The notes under the pieces are model-generated. The model searched no databases and was not told where the DNA came from. It saw only the letters and a program-made list of their open reading frames with translations. From assembly GCA_038106445.1 (NCBI GenBank), contig JAYODU010000009.1, positions 1 through 64,000 on the forward strand: a stretch of 64,000 nucleotides of DNA. Reading direction: 5' to 3'. This document shows, piece after piece, positions 33,901-41,185 of the stretch. The position numbers and the translations under genes are program-made. This stretch comes from Pseudemcibacter sp038106445 (lineage in GTDB: Bacteria > Pseudomonadota > Alphaproteobacteria > Sphingomonadales > Emcibacteraceae). Position 1 is the stretch's first letter. Every line of letters begins with the position of its first letter.

Positions 33901-36291
33901 CTACCTCAGAGTTGCGCCAGTTTTCTTTTCTACTGTGATTATGATCTGCTGCCGAATTTCTTCAATTTCTTTATCCGTCATCGTTCTATCGGTCGGCTGA
34001 ATGCGTACATTTACCGCAACTGATTTTTTATCTTCAGCGATGCCTGGACCTTGGTAAATGTCAAAAACATTAATATTATCAATAAGTTTTTTATCCACAC
34101 TTTTAATAATTTTAATGATTTGTTCAGCATCGATACTATTATCCACGACAAAGGCAAAATCGCGCTCAACTGCCTGAAAATCAGACGATTTAAGTACGCC
34201 ACGGCTGCTACCGGCTTTGGAACGCGGCAGAGGCAAATTGCCGATCATTATTTCAAATGCGACCAATGGGCCTTCCACATCAATGTTTTTCAGTATAGCA
34301 GGATGGATTTCACCAAAATAGGCAAGAATGTTTTTCGGCCCCAGTCGGATAACACCGCTTCGTCCCGGATGATACCATGACGGGGCTTCGGCGACGATCT
34401 GGGCTGTTTCTATATTGGCACCAATGGCATTAAGTATTGCCGATGCATCTGCTTTTACATCATAAACATTCACATTTCTGGGTGACTTTTGCCAATGGCG
34501 TTCATGATTTTGGCCGCGTCGGATGCCTGCTATTACAAAATGCTGACCGTCGGGTCTATCAGATAAAAACTGGTTTCCTGCTTCAAACAGCGCAATATTC
34601 TTATTACCGCGGTCAATGTTGCGACCTGCGGCACTAATCAGATTGGAAAGCAGATTTGGACGCATAACGTTTAAATCGGCACTAACCGGATTATCCAGAA
34701 TCAGACCGGGATCGATGTCGCCGAATAATCTGGCGTGATCAGCTGATATAAATGACCATGTGACGGCCTCTCTAAGGCCTCGTGCGGCAGCAGCGCGCTT
34801 TGCCATACGAATTTTGCGTTGCAGCGGGCTAAGTCCGGTAACTATTTCGCGGCTGGATGCGGGTAGTGCTTCAACGCTGATTTTATCATAACCATATATG
34901 CGTAGAACTTCTTCAACCAAATCAGGCTCGCGGTCAATGTCGCAGCGCCAGCTTGGTGTTGTGACGTCGATGACCGTTCCTTTGTCCTTTACACTAAACC
35001 CAATGCGTCTAAGAATGTTGGTCACGTCATCTTTGTTGATGTCCACACCACCAAGTTCCTTTACCCGTTCAGGACGCATTGCGATGGTCTTGCATATTTG
35101 CGGCACTTTTCCGGATAAGGTTACAGTACTTGGCTCACCACCACACATTTCAAGTATAAGTCGTGTTGCAATTTCAATACCATCTTCTACTGTTGCCGGG
35201 TCAACCCCGCGCTCAAAACGATAACGTGCGTCACTTTCTATGCCCAGTTTGCGGCCGGTCATTGCCGTTCTTATGGGATCAAACCAGGCGCATTCAAGAA
35301 AAACATTGGTTGTGGTTTCATAGGTACCACTATCAGCACCACCCATGACACCTCCGATAGAATTAATGGAAACATCATCTTCAATGATACACATTTCATC
35401 ATCAAATTCATATTCCTTGCCATCAAGCGCAACGATTTTTTCACCTGATCTGGAAAGGCGTACCTTGAGATCACCTTTAATATTATCGGCATCAAAAACA
35501 TGAAGCGGGCGGCCATAATCCATTGTCATGAAATTTGTTATGTCCACTAGGGCGGATATAGGCTTCATTCCCAGTGATCTAAGCCTGCGCTGCATCCATT
35601 CGGGGCTTGGTCCGTTTTTAACATTGCGAATATATCTGCCAGCAAAAACCGGACAGGCGCTTTCATTTTCAAGATGAACTTTGATGGGGCTTTCAAATAT
35701 GCCTTTTACTTTTGAAATGTCGGCCTTTTTAAGTGTACCCAGACCTGCGGCGGCAAGATCACGGGCAATCCCGTAAACACCAAGCGCATCCTGATGATTA
35801 GGGGTGATTGCAATTTCAATAACCGGATCATTGAGCTTCATATATTCAGCGAAGCTACTTCCCACAGGTGCATCCTTGGGCAGGTCAATAATACCGTCAT
35901 GATCATCACCAAGCCCGAGTTCACGTTCAGAACACATCATCCCGTTACTTTCAACACCCCGAATAATGGTTGGCTTTAATTTTAGGCCATTTGTCGGGAT
36001 AGTAGACCCACTTGGCGCAAACGCGCCCACAAGGCCTGTGACAGCATTAGGTGCGCCACAAACAACCTGTATTGTTTCTTTGCCATTATTTACGGTGCAA
36101 ACTCTTAGCTTATCGGCGTCGGGATGCTGTTCGGCTTTTTCAATACGGGCAATTACAAATGGCTTCAGTTCTTCCGCGGGGTCATAAATCTCTTCAACTT
36201 CAAGTCCGATAGCAGTTAGCCTTTCGGCAACTTCGCTTAAGCTTGCATCGGTATCAAGGTATGTTTTGAGCCAGGATAATGTAAATTTCAT
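33901..36291 (-). CDS. pheT: Phenylalanine--tRNA ligase beta subunit
   Basis: The 796-residue beta chain of the PheRS alpha2beta2 enzyme. It begins MKFTLSWLKTYLDTDASL; the tRNA-binding OB domain (about 40-150) is followed by the B3/B4 editing domain (with GRYIRNVKNGPSPEWMQRRL and MTMDYGRPLHVFDAD) and the B5 domain. The ferredoxin-fold anticodon-binding domain is at the end (SDFQAVERDFAFVV to KKTGATLR). It is one base from pheS and thus co-translated, the usual order. Confidence 0.98.
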   Translation of the reverse strand: MKFTLSWLKTYLDTDASLSEVAERLTAIGLEVEEIYDPAEELKPFVIARIEKAEQHPDADKLRVCTVNNGKETIQVVCGAPNAVTGLVGAFAPSGSTIPTNGLKLKPTIIRGVESNGMMCSERELGLGDDHDGIIDLPKDAPVGSSFAEYMKLNDPVIEIAITPNHQDALGVYGIARDLAAAGLGTLKKADISKVKGIFESPIKVHLENESACPVFAGRYIRNVKNGPSPEWMQRRLRSLGMKPISALVDITNFMTMDYGRPLHVFDADNIKGDLKVRLSRSGEKIVALDGKEYEFDDEMCIIEDDVSINSIGGVMGGADSGTYETTTNVFLECAWFDPIRTAMTGRKLGIESDARYRFERGVDPATVEDGIEIATRLILEMCGGEPSTVTLSGKVPQICKTIAMRPERVKELGGVDINKDDVTNILRRIGFSVKDKGTVIDVTTPSWRCDIDREPDLVEEVLRIYGYDKISVEALPASSREIVTGLSPLQRKIRMAKRAAAARGLREAVTWSFISADHARLFGDIDPGLILDNPVSADLNVMRPNLLSNLISAAGRNIDRGNKNIALFEAGNQFLSDRPDGQHFVIAGIRRGQNHERHWQKSPRNVNVYDVKADASAILNAIGANIETAQIVAEAPSWYHPGRSGVIRLGPKNILAYFGEIHPAILKNIDVEGPLVAFEIMIGNLPLPRSKAGSSRGVLKSSDFQAVERDFAFVVDNSIDAEQIIKIIKSVDKKLIDNINVFDIYQGPGIAEDKKSVAVNVRIQPTDRTMTDKEIEEIRQQIIITVEKKTGATLR

Positions 36292-36292
36292 T

Positions 36293-37384
36293 TTATTTAT
36301 CCCCCTTTATCGTAGAGGTTCTTGTACTCAGGGACGGAATATCAAGTGCCTGAAAACCATAATGCTTAAGCCACCGAAGATCAGCAGCAAAGAAATCTCG
36401 AAGATCAGGAATACCCCATTTTAACATTGCGGCCCGGTCAAGACCCAGACCAAAGGCAAAACCCTGGTATTCTTTGGGGTCCAGATTTACATTCTCAAGC
36501 ACCCGTTCATTGACCATGCCGCACCCCATTATTTCAAGCCAGTCATCGCCTTCGCCGATTAAAATCTCGCCGTCCTTAAAAGCACAGCCAATATCCACTT
36601 CCGCAGATGGTTCTGTAAACGGAAAGTAACTTGGCCGGAAACGGATTTTAATATCATCACGTTCATAGAATTTTTTGCAAAATTCCTCAATGCACCACTT
36701 TAAGTGGCCCATATGAATATTTCGGTCGATCACCAAAGCTTCAACCTGATGAAACATCGGTGTGTGTGTTGCATCACTGTCATTACGGTATGTGCGACCC
36801 GGTGCAATGATCCTGTAGGGTGGCTCTCCCGCAAGCATAGTGCGGATCTGCATGGGGGAAGTATGTGTACGTAATACTTTTCTTTTTCCTTCACGATCTT
36901 CCGGGAAATAGAAAGTGTCATGCATTTGTCTTGCTGGGTGTTCTTCCGGAATATTCAATGCCGTGAAGTTATAGAAATCTTCTTCTATCTCCGGTCCTTC
37001 GGCAACGGAAAAGCCCATTTCAGTAAAAATTTCTGTGACTTCATCCATCACTTGTGTAATCGGATGAATGCTACCCTGATCCGGTTCCGCTGCTGAAAGG
37101 GTTATATCCACACTTTCCGATTGCAGTTTCTTGTTTAAAAGCTCTATTTCCAGAGTGTTTTTTCTGTTTTGGATGGCATCATTTAAAGAATTTTTAAGCT
37201 GGTTTAATTTTGGACCGAATTCTTTTTTTTCTTCCGGGTTCATTTTGCCAAGTTCACGCATAAGAAGGCTTACCCGACCCTTTTTACCAAGTTCCGCGAT
37301 GCGGATATTTTCAACAGTATCCAGATCGGCGGCACTCGCCAGATTTGCTGTAATTTCTGTTTCAATTGATTGGAGGTCTTTCAT
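36293..37384 (-). CDS. pheS: Phenylalanine--tRNA ligase alpha subunit
   Basis: The 363-residue catalytic alpha chain of PheRS. An N-terminal coiled coil (about 1-85) is followed by class II motifs: HPITQVMDEVTEIFTEMGF, motif 2 with FHQVEALVID, and motif 3 GLGLDRAAMLKWGI. The FRPSYFPFTEPSAEVD segment forms the phenylalanine pocket. A tail of about 20 residues (LSTRTSTIKGDK) extends past the usual end. It is downstream of rplT; a bulged terminator hairpin lies in between, so readthrough may set its expression. Confidence 0.98.
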   Translation of the reverse strand: MKDLQSIETEITANLASAADLDTVENIRIAELGKKGRVSLLMRELGKMNPEEKKEFGPKLNQLKNSLNDAIQNRKNTLEIELLNKKLQSESVDITLSAAEPDQGSIHPITQVMDEVTEIFTEMGFSVAEGPEIEEDFYNFTALNIPEEHPARQMHDTFYFPEDREGKRKVLRTHTSPMQIRTMLAGEPPYRIIAPGRTYRNDSDATHTPMFHQVEALVIDRNIHMGHLKWCIEEFCKKFYERDDIKIRFRPSYFPFTEPSAEVDIGCAFKDGEILIGEGDDWLEIMGCGMVNERVLENVNLDPKEYQGFAFGLGLDRAAMLKWGIPDLRDFFAADLRWLKHYGFQALDIPSLSTRTSTIKGDK

Positions 37385-37431
37385 TATTCCCTACCCAAAA
37401 TTCTTATTACTTTGTTATTAAAATGAACATT

Positions 37432-37468
37432 AAAGAAAAAGGAGCCCACTGCCAAGCGGCAGGCTCCT
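37432..37468 (-). terminator. Terminator/attenuator between rplT and pheS
   Basis: On the minus strand GGAGCC-TGCC, loop GCTT, GGCA-(GTG bulge)-GGCTCC is followed by TTTTTCTTT. It lies 36 bases after the rplT stop and 48 before the pheS start, a typical location for readthrough or attenuation control of pheST. No phenylalanine-rich leader peptide was found. Confidence 0.7.
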
Positions 37469-37503
37469 CAAACTTGATTTTTTTTGAACCCTTCGGGTAC
37501 GCT

Positions 37504-37860
37504 TTAAGCGAGTGCAGATTTTGCTTGTTCTGCGATTGCTTTAAAGGCATCCGGTTCACGAACGGCTATATCAGCCAGAACTTTACGGTCAAGTTCGACG
37601 CCTGCTAGTTTTAGGCCGTTCATAAATCGTGAATAAGTTAGTCCTTCAAGTCGGGCTGCGGCGTTAATACGCTGAATCCACAGCGCACGGAACTGCCGTT
37701 TGCGGACTTTTCTGTCGCGATAAGCATATTGGCCGGATTTCTCGACAGCCTGCATCGCGATGCGGATAGTGCTTTTGCGACGGCCCCGGAAACCTTTGGC
37801 CGCTTTAAGAACTTTTTTATGACGGGCTTTGGTTGTTACGCCCCGTTTTACATGTGCCAT
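37504..37860 (-). CDS. rplT: 50S ribosomal protein L20
   Basis: A 118-residue assembly protein that binds 23S rRNA. It begins MAHVKRGVTTKARHKKVL, the classic L20 start, and contains GFRGRRKSTIRIAMQAV and the highly conserved RDRKVRKRQFRALWIQRINAA. It is 12 bases downstream of rpmI. L20 represses its own rpmI-rplT mRNA in several bacteria; the 5' leader here is long enough for that. Confidence 0.98.
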   Translation of the reverse strand: MAHVKRGVTTKARHKKVLKAAKGFRGRRKSTIRIAMQAVEKSGQYAYRDRKVRKRQFRALWIQRINAAARLEGLTYSRFMNGLKLAGVELDRKVLADIAVREPDAFKAIAEQAKSALA

Positions 37861-37872
37861 TTTATTGCTCCA

Positions 37873-38070
37873 TTAACCGTAAGGCAAAAATTTCTTCACA
37901 ATACGTGTGTCCTGATCACTAAGGATCGTTGTGCCACGCTGATCGCGAATTTGTTTATTTGTTCGTTTAATCATGCCGTGTCTTTTACCGGCTTGTGAAG
38001 AACGCACCTTGCCAGAGGCGGTGAGTTTGAAGCGTTTTTTGGCGCCACTTTTCGTCTTTAATTTGGGCAT
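37873..38070 (-). CDS. rpmI: 50S ribosomal protein L35
   Basis: A 65-residue protein beginning MPKLKTKSGAKKRFKLTASG, diagnostic of L35, and ending ILSDQDTRIVKKFLPYG. It is the first gene of rpmI-rplT-pheS-pheT on the minus strand, driven by the promoter at 38166-38194. A typical AAGGAAAG ribosome-binding site precedes it. The usual upstream neighbour infC is here about 2.5 kb away. Confidence 0.98.
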   Translation of the reverse strand: MPKLKTKSGAKKRFKLTASGKVRSSQAGKRHGMIKRTNKQIRDQRGTTILSDQDTRIVKKFLPYG

Positions 38071-38165
38071 TTAGCTTTCCTTCTAAATAATTCGTTGGAT
38101 AAACCAACCAGCTTTTTCTGCGGATAGGCATGCCCTACCAGGCCGTACCGCTCTTTGAGGGTCGG

Positions 38166-38194
38166 TGTATAGCCCGGTTTCTAAAGGATTGCAA
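38166..38194 (-). promoter_or_regulatory. rpmI-rplT promoter
   Basis: TTGCAA (38189-38194), a 17-base spacer and TATACA (38166-38171) on the minus strand. About 90 bases of leader follow before rpmI, containing GC-rich inverted segments (GCGGTACGGCC, GGTAGGGCATGCC) that could form the L20-binding regulatory fold; that role is inferred. Confidence 0.65.
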
Positions 38195-38249
38195 GTGCTT
38201 TTGCATAGGATTGCATCTTATTCATTTTTAAGTGAATTTTTACCCGGTG

Positions 38250-38278
38250 TTGACATATTAATTGCTCAGTTTAACTTA
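38250..38278 (+). promoter_or_regulatory. Possible promoter of the TraB/GumN gene
   Basis: A perfect TTGACA (38250-38255) is followed 17 bases later by a weak AACTTA. It is 35 bases upstream of the ATG at 38313 and divergent from the rpmI promoter. Confidence 0.35.
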
Positions 38279-38312
38279 TTCAAAAATAATAAAGTTGAGA
38301 AAGAATCAATCT

Positions 38313-39218
38313 ATGATCCGTAATGTGTATATTCCACTTAAACGCTGTTTTTTTTATTTTCTTATAATATTTGCAGTTAGCATACCGGTACAGGCACAGG
38401 AAGAGCTGAATGCCAATCCCGCAATTTGGCGTCTGGACCATAATAGTGCCAGTTTATATTTGCTAGGGTCTGTTCATTTGCTTCCTGATAATATCAACTG
38501 GTATGGTGGGACTATAGAACAAATTGTAAATGATGCTGATGAAGTGGTATTTGAAGTTCACCTTACGCCTGAAAAGGAAGCACGCAGTACGCAGATTGTC
38601 CTGGCCAACGGTATATTTCAAAACGGTGATACATTAAGTAATTATCTTGAGGAAGAAGAGTATAATACGCTTATGTCGCTGGCACAAACATATGGGTTTC
38701 CTGGATCGGCTATTTCCACATTGAAGCCTTGGTATGCATCAGTTGTCTTGTCTGTCAATGCGATCATCAAGCAGGGATGGAACCCGAATTCCGGCGTTGA
38801 TAAATCTATCGAAAAAATTGCTGCAACGCAAGGTAAGCTAATATCGGAGCTGGAAACAGTAGAATTTCAGATGTCAACACTTTATGATCATCCACTTGAG
38901 GTTCAGGCAGAAATGCTAAAAGATACTCTGGTTCAGCTTCAGGATATAAATGCAGTCACCCTCGAAATGGTTGATGCCTGGGCATCCGGTGATGCAGAAA
39001 GAATGAATGTAGCGTTTTTGGAGCCAATGAAACTTCAGGAAGAAATTTATAATAAACTGGTGCTTCAGCGTAACAGAAACTGGATTCCGGTTATTGAAAA
39101 TCTGATTAACAAAGATCAGGTAACATTGGTAGTGGCTGGCGTTGCACATTTTATCGGTGATGATGGTATTATCGGAATGCTTGAAGAAAAAGGCTATAAA
39201 GTCACAAGGATGCAGTAG
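38313..39218 (+). CDS. TraB/GumN family protein
   Basis: A 301-residue secreted protein of the TraB/GumN (PF01963) family, related to ChaN/Tiki-like proteins. A signal peptide (ending VQAQEE) is followed by IWRLDHNSASLYLLGSVHLLP, the first conserved block, with His as putative catalytic residue. The C-terminal VVAGVAHFIGDDGIIGMLEEKGYKV is the second block, again with a conserved His. Family members are proposed metal-dependent proteases, mostly uncharacterised. The frame opens at a TTG at 38262, but the ATG at 38313 after GAGAAAG gives a normal signal peptide. It overlaps the csaA-like start by less than 3 codons of spacing. Confidence 0.88.
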   Translation: MIRNVYIPLKRCFFYFLIIFAVSIPVQAQEELNANPAIWRLDHNSASLYLLGSVHLLPDNINWYGGTIEQIVNDADEVVFEVHLTPEKEARSTQIVLANGIFQNGDTLSNYLEEEEYNTLMSLAQTYGFPGSAISTLKPWYASVVLSVNAIIKQGWNPNSGVDKSIEKIAATQGKLISELETVEFQMSTLYDHPLEVQAEMLKDTLVQLQDINAVTLEMVDAWASGDAERMNVAFLEPMKLQEEIYNKLVLQRNRNWIPVIENLINKDQVTLVVAGVAHFIGDDGIIGMLEEKGYKVTRMQ

Positions 39219-39219
39219 G

Positions 39220-39561
39220 ATGGATAATTTTATAAGTTGGGAAGATTTCGAAAAGATTGAATTGAAAGTGGGTACCGTTGTCAGGGCGGAAGAATTCCCT
39301 GAAGCAAGAAGGCCAGCCTATAAGGTCTGGGTTGATTTTGGAGGCGAGATGGGCATAAAAAAATCAAGCGCACAGATTACGGTGCATTATAAACCAGAAG
39401 AATTGGTCGGGAAGCAGATCGTTGCTGTGGTCAATTTTCCACCAAAACAAATCGGACCGATCAAATCAGAATTTTTGCTGACCGGGTTTTTTGATAAAAA
39501 TGGAGCCGTAGTAATCGCAAGGCCGGAACGCCCGGTCCCCAATGGTGCCAAATTGGTATAA
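39220..39561 (+). CDS. CsaA-like tRNA-binding domain protein
   Basis: A 113-residue protein consisting of a single EMAP-II/tRNA-binding OB fold, as in CsaA. MDNFISWEDFEKIELKVGTVVRAEEFPEARRPAYKVWVDFG is split here into its markers: LKVGTVVRAEEFPEAR, KSSAQITVHY and VNFPPKQIGPIKSEFLLTGF. CsaA is a dimeric export-related chaperone in Bacillus that also binds tRNA. The frame is open upstream from 39142 inside the preceding gene, but the ATG at 39220, one base after that gene's stop codon and preceded by AAGGA, is the natural start. It is probably cotranscribed with the TraB/GumN gene. Confidence 0.92.
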   Translation: MDNFISWEDFEKIELKVGTVVRAEEFPEARRPAYKVWVDFGGEMGIKKSSAQITVHYKPEELVGKQIVAVVNFPPKQIGPIKSEFLLTGFFDKNGAVVIARPERPVPNGAKLV

Positions 39562-39607
39562 AAGGTCCGGCTCACAGTAAAAGATTATAGTGGGCTGGAT
39601 TTAAGTC

Positions 39608-40212
39608 CTAAAAGCTGAAAACCGCACCGCCCATAACGGAAGTGCCCCTGATTTTAAGTTCGTCAATGTCGCCCTTATAGCGGGTATGAAGCACTTTAAC
39701 ACGGATACCAACAGATTCTGAAATGCCATATTCAAATGCGCCACCGAATGAAAAACCGTTTCCTTTATCATCAATGGTTGTATTACCGGTGAAGGTTCCT
39801 GATACACTTGTATCACCACCGACGGAACCAACCCCTATCAACGCATAGAGCAGGGCTTCATTGTCCTGTCCAAAAGCAACACCACCAGTCAGATATGCGC
39901 CACCCACATAATTGGCATCAAAGGTAATGGTATCAAAACCATCAGTTACAGAACTGGATGCGGAAGATGACGCAATACTTAGTTCAAGACCAGCGATGAA
40001 TTATCAGCAATCAAACCACGGTAACCAATCGCACCACCGAATGATCCACCGGAATTATTTGTTGGATTGAGTGAAGCAAGTGCGCCGCTCACTTTCATGG
40101 AATTTTTGACCACCCCGGCTTCTGCAACAATATAAAGACTGCTTTGTGCCTAGCTGGTTACGGGAATTAGGCTTAAAATAAATAATGCTAACGAAATGAA
40201 TTTGATTTTCAT
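39608..40212 (-). pseudogene. Outer-membrane beta-barrel protein, disrupted by a stop codon and a frameshift
   Basis: Read from ATG at 40212, this encodes a signal peptide, then a small OmpA/opacity-like beta-barrel (GGSFGGAIGYRG ... ANYVGGAYLTGGVAFGQ ... FGGAFEYGISESVGIRV ... GGAVFSF, with terminal Phe). Two lesions break it. Codon 21, at the signal-peptide cleavage region (VTS-stop-AQS), is TAG (40150-40152). Near 40000 the frame shifts: IADN runs into a stop unless one base is restored, after which FIAGLELSIASSS continues and stays open to the end. A single lost T in the AATTC run would explain it. The C-terminal 99 residues remain as an open frame. Real inactivation or assembly error cannot be told apart here. 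Confidence 0.75.
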
Positions 40213-40330
40213 AAAAATCCCCCTGATGGAAAGAAGTTAAGATTACTGAATAACGTAATGTAAGATACGTGGAATAATATTAAAGTCAACATTGATGGTC
40301 ATTAACCATCATTACAACGCAGTATATAAT

Positions 40331-40366
40331 AACAAAAACCCGCCGCGTGTCTCCACTTACGGCGGG
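40331..40366 (-). terminator. Terminator of the candidate small RNA
   Basis: On the minus strand a 7-bp GC stem CCCGCCG / CGGCGGG with a 14-base loop is followed by TTTTTGTT. It faces away from infC, whose own terminator is 170 bases upstream, so it ends a separate transcript. Confidence 0.8.
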
Positions 40367-40444
40367 TCTCCTTCGCATCTGCATTATTAGGTTCAGCTGA
40401 CCCCTCTCAATACAGAATGTTGTGCTACCAATGGGCGCACAGTT
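40331..40444 (-). ncRNA. Candidate structured small RNA, family not identified
   Basis: A region of about 110 bases without an ORF lies between its own promoter (40451-40479) and a strong terminator. From the expected start near 40444 it contains hairpin TGTGC / GCACA, then a segment with TCTG / CAGA and GGT / ACC pairings, a GGGGTCAGCTGAACC near-palindrome, and the terminator. It does not match 4.5S, tmRNA or RNase P motifs that I know. It could be a trans-acting sRNA or a leader for the broken outer-membrane-protein gene 120 bases downstream. Confidence 0.45.
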
Positions 40445-40450
40445 GAAGGT

Positions 40451-40479
40451 ATTCTACCATAAAATTAGGGCAAAAACAA
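40451..40479 (-). promoter_or_regulatory. Promoter of the candidate small RNA
   Basis: TTGTTT (40474-40479), a 17-base spacer and TAGAAT (40451-40456) on the minus strand. Confidence 0.5.
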
Positions 40480-40535
40480 AAGCGGCTAACTTTCAAATAC
40501 TTAGACTTGGGCTTAGAAGTACGACCCGAAAAAAT

Positions 40536-40567
40536 AAAAAGCAGCCTATATCATCCGGCTGCTTTTA
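40536..40567 (-). terminator. infC terminator
   Basis: On the minus strand AAAAGCAGCC, loop GGATGATATA, GGCTGC is followed by TTTTTATTTTTT. It starts 27 bases after the infC stop codon. Confidence 0.85.
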
Positions 40568-40593
40568 TCGAAATATATTACATTAAAGTCAGA

Positions 40594-41130
40594 TTATTTT
40601 GGTGCCAGAACCATGATCATCTGCCGTCCTTCCATTTTTGGCAGCTGTTCGATTTTGGTAACGTCTTCAAATTGTTCCTTAACGCGGTTAAGAACATCCA
40701 TCCCTAATTCCTGGTGGGCCATTTCACGACCACGGTATCTTAGCGTTACTTTCACTTTATCGCCTGAGCTCAGGAACTTCTCGATGGCACGCATCTTCAC
40801 ATCATAGTCGTGTTTTTCAATCCCTGGACGGAGTTTTATTTCTTTAACATCAACAGTTTTCTGCTTTTTTCGCGCAATACTGGCTTTTTTCTGCGCTTCA
40901 TATTTATATTTGCCGTAATCAAGAATTTTACAGACAGGTGGTGCAGCATTTGGGGATATTTCTACAAGATCCAATCCTGCAGCTTTGGCCATATTGATTG
41001 CTTTATTCGTTGATACCACACCGTGGTTTTCGCCATTTTCATCAATAAGTCTTACTTCATCCTCCAGAATATCGTCGTTGACCCGTGGTCCTTTTTTTGA
41101 TCCTGGGCCCTGCAATGGTTGCTTAGCTAT
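40594..41130 (-). CDS. infC: Translation initiation factor IF-3, ATA start
   Basis: A 178-residue initiation factor that checks the start codon and initiator tRNA on the 30S subunit. The N-terminal domain (GPRVNDDI, VRLIDENGENHGVVS, DLVEISPNAAPPVCKILDYGKY) and C-terminal domain (KEIKLRPGIEKHDYDVK, VTLRYRGREMAHQELG, GRQMIMVLAPK) are both complete. No ATG exists near the expected N-terminus; the first canonical start is a TTG at 41115. An ATA at 41128-41130 lies 7 bases after GGAG and gives the family-typical N-terminus (AKQPLQGPGSKKGPRVN). IF-3 genes usually begin with ATT, ATA or ATC, which allows autoregulation. It lies 55 bases after thrS. Confidence 0.95.
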   Translation of the reverse strand: MAKQPLQGPGSKKGPRVNDDILEDEVRLIDENGENHGVVSTNKAINMAKAAGLDLVEISPNAAPPVCKILDYGKYKYEAQKKASIARKKQKTVDVKEIKLRPGIEKHDYDVKMRAIEKFLSSGDKVKVTLRYRGREMAHQELGMDVLNRVKEQFEDVTKIEQLPKMEGRQMIMVLAPK

Positions 41131-41185
41131 GTAATTTCTCCATTAATTGTTATCATTCCTTTCTTTTTAGTCCAATAAACTTAAA

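Noticed and set aside
40366..40444. TPP riboswitch
   Set aside because: TTGAGA, TGAACCT, ATAATGC and GCGAAGG recall TPP-riboswitch blocks, but the P5 helix 5' strand is missing, the P2 pairing is not satisfied, and no thiamine gene follows.
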